From Phycisphaerae bacterium RAS2 (lineage in GTDB: Bacteria; Planctomycetota; Phycisphaerae; UBA1845; UTPLA1), in assembly GCA_007753915.1 (NCBI GenBank), contig CP036352.1, positions 3,287,306 through 3,351,305 on the forward strand: a stretch of 64,000 nucleotides of DNA, given 5' to 3'. Positions 60,857-64,000 of this stretch are shown one piece after another (position 1 is the stretch's first letter; each line of letters starts with the position of its first letter). A program made the position numbers and the translations under genes. The notes under the pieces are model-generated. The model was not told where the DNA came from. It was given only the letters and a program-made list of their open reading frames with translations, and did not search any database.

Positions 60857-62122
60857 ATGCGAGACTTCGTCCTGTTTCTGATCATCGATATCGTGCTTGG
60901 GGCCGCCGCTGCACGCGGCGCCGATACGAGCAAGTTTGTCGGCGGTCTGTACATTCAGTCCAACGCTGCACAAGCGAACGAGGTATTCCATTACGGGCGT
61001 CGCAAGGACGGCACGCTTTCACTTATCGGCACGCACTTGACTGGTGGCAAGGGTTCGGGCACCTATAAGCCGCTCACCGGCCAAGACCCCGCGCCAAACG
61101 CCTTCGAGGGCGCGGGGTCTGTCATTCTTTCGCCAGATCGGAAGTTGGTTTTCACGACGAACGGTGGAGACAATTCAGTCTCCAGCTTTCGCGTCGATTC
61201 CAACGGCCACCTGTTGCTGATCGAATGCAAACCCACGGGGGAAGTTGTGGAGGGTGGGTCCGGAACTGCTAAGTCGTTGGCTTATTCCGACAAGCACCGC
61301 ACGCTTTACGTCTTGCACGCCTTTGGCCCAAACCACTTGCGCATCTATGACGTCGAGGACGGAAAGCTCACGCTGCGGCCGCAGCGCCGGAGCGTAGACA
61401 CGCCGACGAAAGCCGGGCGCGTCTCGACACAGGCCGTTCTCACTCCGGACCAGCGGTTCCTTGTCGTCAATGTCTTGTTTGACGCGCAGCCCGCCATGAA
61501 TCCCGATGGCACGCCGAAGCTTGTGGTGACGAACGCAACCGATAAGGATGGGCTTGTGGTTTTTCCTGTTGAAGGCGATGGAGCCTTGGGCGAGCCGATG
61601 TTCGAGGATGCCGGCGGCGCTGGGCCGTTTTACATTCAGTTTATTCACGGCAGCCGTGACACTTTTCTCAACGGACACGCGGTGTCCGACGGGGTGTCGA
61701 TTGGTCGCATCGATTCCAGGGGGCGCGTTGCGCACGACCCCGTCGTAAGAATCGACGCCAGTGCCGGCGCGCCGTCGGAGTTATGCTGGCTCGCGCTTAG
61801 TTCCGACAATCGCATGGTCTTCGCCACAAACTTCGGATTCAGCAACGTGTCGAGTTACTTCCTACGGGGCGGCAAGCTTTTTCTGGCAAAGGACCCGGCC
61901 TGCCCCGCCGTGCCCGGAGATGGGAAATTCCGCGCGGTCAACAATCTCGTCAGCAGCGGGCCGAGCGACAGTTGGCTGTCCCCCGATGACAAGACGTTCT
62001 ACCAGCTTTACCCAAACGCGTCTGCCTTGGTCGCTTACCGAGTGAATGCCGATGCGAGCCTTGATGAGATCCAGCGGACTACGATCCCATACACCTCCCC
62101 GCAGGGAATGACGGGATACTGA
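60857..62122 (+). CDS. Secreted seven-bladed beta-propeller protein, lactonase family
   Basis: A 421-residue protein started at the ATG at 60857 with a TGGAGG ribosome site. The signal peptide is FLIIDIVLGAAAARGA. The body resembles 6-phosphogluconolactonase-like propellers: VGGLYIQSNAAQANEVFHY, SVILSPDRKLVFTTNGGDNS, SSFRVDSNGHLLLIE, LTPDQRFLVVNVL, ALSSDNRMVFATNFGFSNVS and SWLSPDDKTFYQL. Many secreted members have no proven lactonase activity. It is flanked by two P460 cytochromes on the same strand; its stop overlaps the possible ATG of the next gene. Confidence 0.87.
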   Translation: MRDFVLFLIIDIVLGAAAARGADTSKFVGGLYIQSNAAQANEVFHYGRRKDGTLSLIGTHLTGGKGSGTYKPLTGQDPAPNAFEGAGSVILSPDRKLVFTTNGGDNSVSSFRVDSNGHLLLIECKPTGEVVEGGSGTAKSLAYSDKHRTLYVLHAFGPNHLRIYDVEDGKLTLRPQRRSVDTPTKAGRVSTQAVLTPDQRFLVVNVLFDAQPAMNPDGTPKLVVTNATDKDGLVVFPVEGDGALGEPMFEDAGGAGPFYIQFIHGSRDTFLNGHAVSDGVSIGRIDSRGRVAHDPVVRIDASAGAPSELCWLALSSDNRMVFATNFGFSNVSSYFLRGGKLFLAKDPACPAVPGDGKFRAVNNLVSSGPSDSWLSPDDKTFYQLYPNASALVAYRVNADASLDEIQRTTIPYTSPQGMTGY

Positions 62123-62154
62123 TGCGCCGATTCTGGCGTAAGGAGGCCCATTCC

Positions 62155-62874
62155 GTGAAAAGCGCGATTCTTTTCTTGTCCGGCTCGTTTGTGCTCGGGT
62201 CAATCTTTGCCCTACAGGTCCCTGGAAACGCGGCTGGACAATCCGCCGGACCAGCGCCGGTGCCCGCGGTATCTCCACCAGCGGTAGTCCCGCCCGGCAA
62301 GTTCGCCGCTGTTGACGGTTCCATTCGACTTCCGAAGGACTACCGGTCGTGGACTCACCTCGGTACATGGTATGTCGCCGAAGGAAAAAATGGCGAGATC
62401 AACTCACACCAGGTCTACGCCGAGCCGGAGGCCGTCGCCGAGTTTCGCGAAACGCAAAGGTTTCCTCATGGAGCCACGATAGTCAAGGAGGTACGCTCAA
62501 CGAAGTCGGGTAAACTGACCACCGGGCCGGGCACCTGGGACGGGCCCGTACAGCTATGGTTCGTGATGGTGAAGGACACCAAGCGCACCTTCCCAGGAAA
62601 CCCGATTTGGGGTCGGGGTTGGGGGTGGGGACTCTACCTAGCTGACGACCCCCAAAAAAACACATGTACCGATTACAAGATCGATTGCCTGGGCTGCCAC
62701 ATCCCCGCGGAAAAGACAGACTGGGTATTCCAGTACGGCTATCCGGCGCTCGTCGAAACCGAGGGGCAGCACAAGCAATACATGGGGTCGATTTACACAA
62801 ACGACGAGGCGATCGACACACCTGCGCCGGAACCCAAGAAACTCGAAAAGTCAATGGTTCCGAAGAAGCCCTGA
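62155..62874 (+). CDS. Second secreted cytochrome P460-family protein
   Basis: I place the start at the GTG at 62155, which has a strong TAAGGAGG site eight bases upstream and gives a clean signal peptide (KSAILFLSGSFVLGSIFAL). An ATG at 62122 overlapping the preceding stop would add 11 residues. The P460 pattern is present: WTHLGTWYVAEGKNGEINSH, FPHGATIVKEV, WFVMVKDTKRTFPGNPIWGR, GWGWGLYLA and the haem site CLGCHIPAEKTDWVFQYGYP. The shared KDTKR segment and GWG block link it to the protein at 59984. The two probably arose by duplication and act on related substrates in the periplasm. Confidence 0.9.
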   Translation: MKSAILFLSGSFVLGSIFALQVPGNAAGQSAGPAPVPAVSPPAVVPPGKFAAVDGSIRLPKDYRSWTHLGTWYVAEGKNGEINSHQVYAEPEAVAEFRETQRFPHGATIVKEVRSTKSGKLTTGPGTWDGPVQLWFVMVKDTKRTFPGNPIWGRGWGWGLYLADDPQKNTCTDYKIDCLGCHIPAEKTDWVFQYGYPALVETEGQHKQYMGSIYTNDEAIDTPAPEPKKLEKSMVPKKP

Positions 62875-62991
62875 TAAGGGAGACGGTTCCCAACGAGCCA
62901 TCGCCAAATCGGCGCAAGCCCCGCATCAAGCCAGCGGTCGTTCCAATCACCTAATCCGTTCATACCACCGCGATTCTTGAATGTCCGACTG

Positions 62992-63178
62992 ACCTTCCCC
63001 CCAGAAACTGATCCAGGTCCTGAGTTAGGATTGGGGCTTGGATCAAGGAGGAAGGGTCATGAGCAGGAAGCGATTCAAGGCGGAGGAGATCGTCAACAAG
63101 CTTCGTGAGGCGGATGTGGTGATTGCCCAAGGACGGATCGTCGTTCATGCGTGCAAACAGATCGGGGTTACGGAGTAA
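62992..63178 (+). mobile_element. IS3-type insertion sequence remnant: left end and truncated orfA
   Basis: The segment 62992-63058 matches the IS-end relic at 50634 and is followed by a frame at 63059-63178 encoding 39 residues (MSRKRFKAEEIVNKLREADV...HACKQIGVTE). This is the start of an IS3-type OrfA as found widely in planctomycetes, where GVTE normally continues QTYYRW. A stop codon follows directly after VTE, and nothing of the remaining OrfA or OrfB is visible. Confidence 0.82.
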
Positions 63179-63231
63179 GCCTGCTTGCATCGGCTGTTAG
63201 AGCATGGCAGCGGCAGCCTTCGGACCGGCGG

Positions 63232-64000
63232 TCAATTCAGCGAGGTCGCGGCTTGGTCGATCAACGCTTGCGTTGTTTCGCCGGAGTCGATCCAAATGTA
63301 GCCGCCGTCTTCAACGAGAACGTGGTCGGGATGGGGCTGATTCTTGAAAAGTTCGTTGGCCCTCTGGAAGTCAGACCGGGCCTCTTGAAGCCGTCCGAGT
63401 CTTGCAAGGGCGGTGCTTCGGACGGCGTACACGATCGGGGATTGGTCGCCCAATTCAATCGCTGCGCTGGCGGCTTTTTCCGCGTCGGTCCATTGTTCAT
63501 TGGCCAGGCGACACTGGGCCAGAACGCGCTGCACGCGAGCCTTGTAAATGCCGGGGTCGTTGCGGCTGGCAGCAAACTTCGCGTCATCCAGCGCGCGTTC
63601 GACATTTCGGAGTTTCGGAACTTCGAGATACATTCGGGCACGAAGCAGCAGCTTGAACACGCCTTTCTTCGTGTCGTCCTTGACATGGGTCAGTGTGTCA
63701 TCAGTTTCGACCTTCTGTAGGTGAACTTGAATTGAAGCGAGATTAAGGTAGGGTTGTTCATTATTCTTTCCGCAAGACTGCTTTCCATCCTTTCCGGCAA
63801 AACAAAGCTCTAATGCCTTCATGGTGTTGAGTTCAGCCTTGTCAAAGCATCTTTCGAGGGCATCAATCGTCGCCAAGTTGACATATAAGGGCCAATTATA
63901 TGTGTCATTGTTTACAGCGATCCCTGCGCTGAATGCATCTCGCGATTCTCTAATCCTGTTCATGTTGCGAAGGGAGATTCCGAGGATATTCCAAGTTCCC
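63232..64000 (-). CDS. TPR-containing protein, probably the C-terminal end of a second Ser/Thr kinase-TPR protein; cut by the right edge
   Basis: The frame runs from the edge of the window to the stop at 63232 (about 256 residues visible) and is open at the edge, continuing with WNILGISLRNMNRIRE before the first internal ATG. TPR-like units are visible: ESRDAFSAGIAVNNDTYNWP, ARVQRVLAQCRLANEQWTDA, SAAIELGDQSPIVYAVRSTA and ARLGRLQEARSDFQRANELF. The C-terminus VLVEDGGYIWIDSGETTQAL is typical of long planctomycete kinase-TPR proteins. The kinase domain would lie outside the window, so this part of the call is inference. Confidence 0.75.
   Translation of the reverse strand, partial: GTWNILGISLRNMNRIRESRDAFSAGIAVNNDTYNWPLYVNLATIDALERCFDKAELNTMKALELCFAGKDGKQSCGKNNEQPYLNLASIQVHLQKVETDDTLTHVKDDTKKGVFKLLLRARMYLEVPKLRNVERALDDAKFAASRNDPGIYKARVQRVLAQCRLANEQWTDAEKAASAAIELGDQSPIVYAVRSTALARLGRLQEARSDFQRANELFKNQPHPDHVLVEDGGYIWIDSGETTQALIDQAATSLN

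Overview
The window looks like chromosomal DNA from a GC-rich planctomycete (Planctomycetota), possibly a Phycisphaerae-like lineage. The basis is a planctomycete-type ECF sigma factor next to a giant Ser/Thr kinase-TPR protein (50.8-55.1 kb), a second TPR protein of the same kind running off the right edge, cytochrome P460 proteins and many small lipoproteins. The phylum is an inference from family content; no rRNA is present. tRNA 3' ends in the window carry no encoded CCA.

Layout. 0-9 kb is an accessory zone: the start of a membrane protein, an XRE/S24 phage-type repressor, clusters of short interspersed repeats, orphan small genes, a strange leucine-type tRNA with a proline (UGG) anticodon directly upstream of an AT-richer ClpP-fold protease gene, an IS1595-family transposase, and an ABC-ATPase/acetyltransferase fusion (COG2401 type) typical of mobile DNA. 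9-28.5 kb is mostly ordinary chromosome: transglutaminase, SDR epimerase, GT-C-like membrane protein, phosphodiesterase, secreted beta-propeller protein, stand-alone Clp N-domain protein, QueA (apparently with an ATA start), pterin dehydratase, RluB-type pseudouridine synthase, PyrD, a HEAT-repeat protein and a two-domain QueD/PTPS protein.

28.6-38.1 kb begins with a lipoprotein-type NADAR protein and a small membrane protein. It continues with a minus-strand Mu-like head module (terminase, portal, protease/scaffold, decoration, major capsid, gp36, gp37) that has no tail, transposase or lysis genes. Behind the terminase lie a small orphan gene, an Mrr-like nuclease remnant and an unknown gene. 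A DUF6265-type secreted protein follows.

39.26 kb and 50.46 kb each hold a 3' half of a tRNA gene (Arg-CCT and Phe-GAA), the usual footprint of tRNA-targeted integration. Between them lies a copper/heavy-metal efflux operon (Cys-rich secreted protein, CusC-, CusB- and CusA-like) and a DUF3105 lipoprotein. 50.6-63.2 kb, bounded by related IS-end sequences, carries the kinase and ECF pair, divergently transcribed from an AcrAB-like RND pump, and a cytochrome P460 / lactonase-like beta-propeller / cytochrome P460 cluster.

The most interesting items are the Leu-body/Pro-anticodon tRNA beside the ClpP-fold gene, the tail-less Mu-like head cluster, the lipoprotein NADAR protein, and a repeat family sitting directly after the stop codons of three minus-strand genes.
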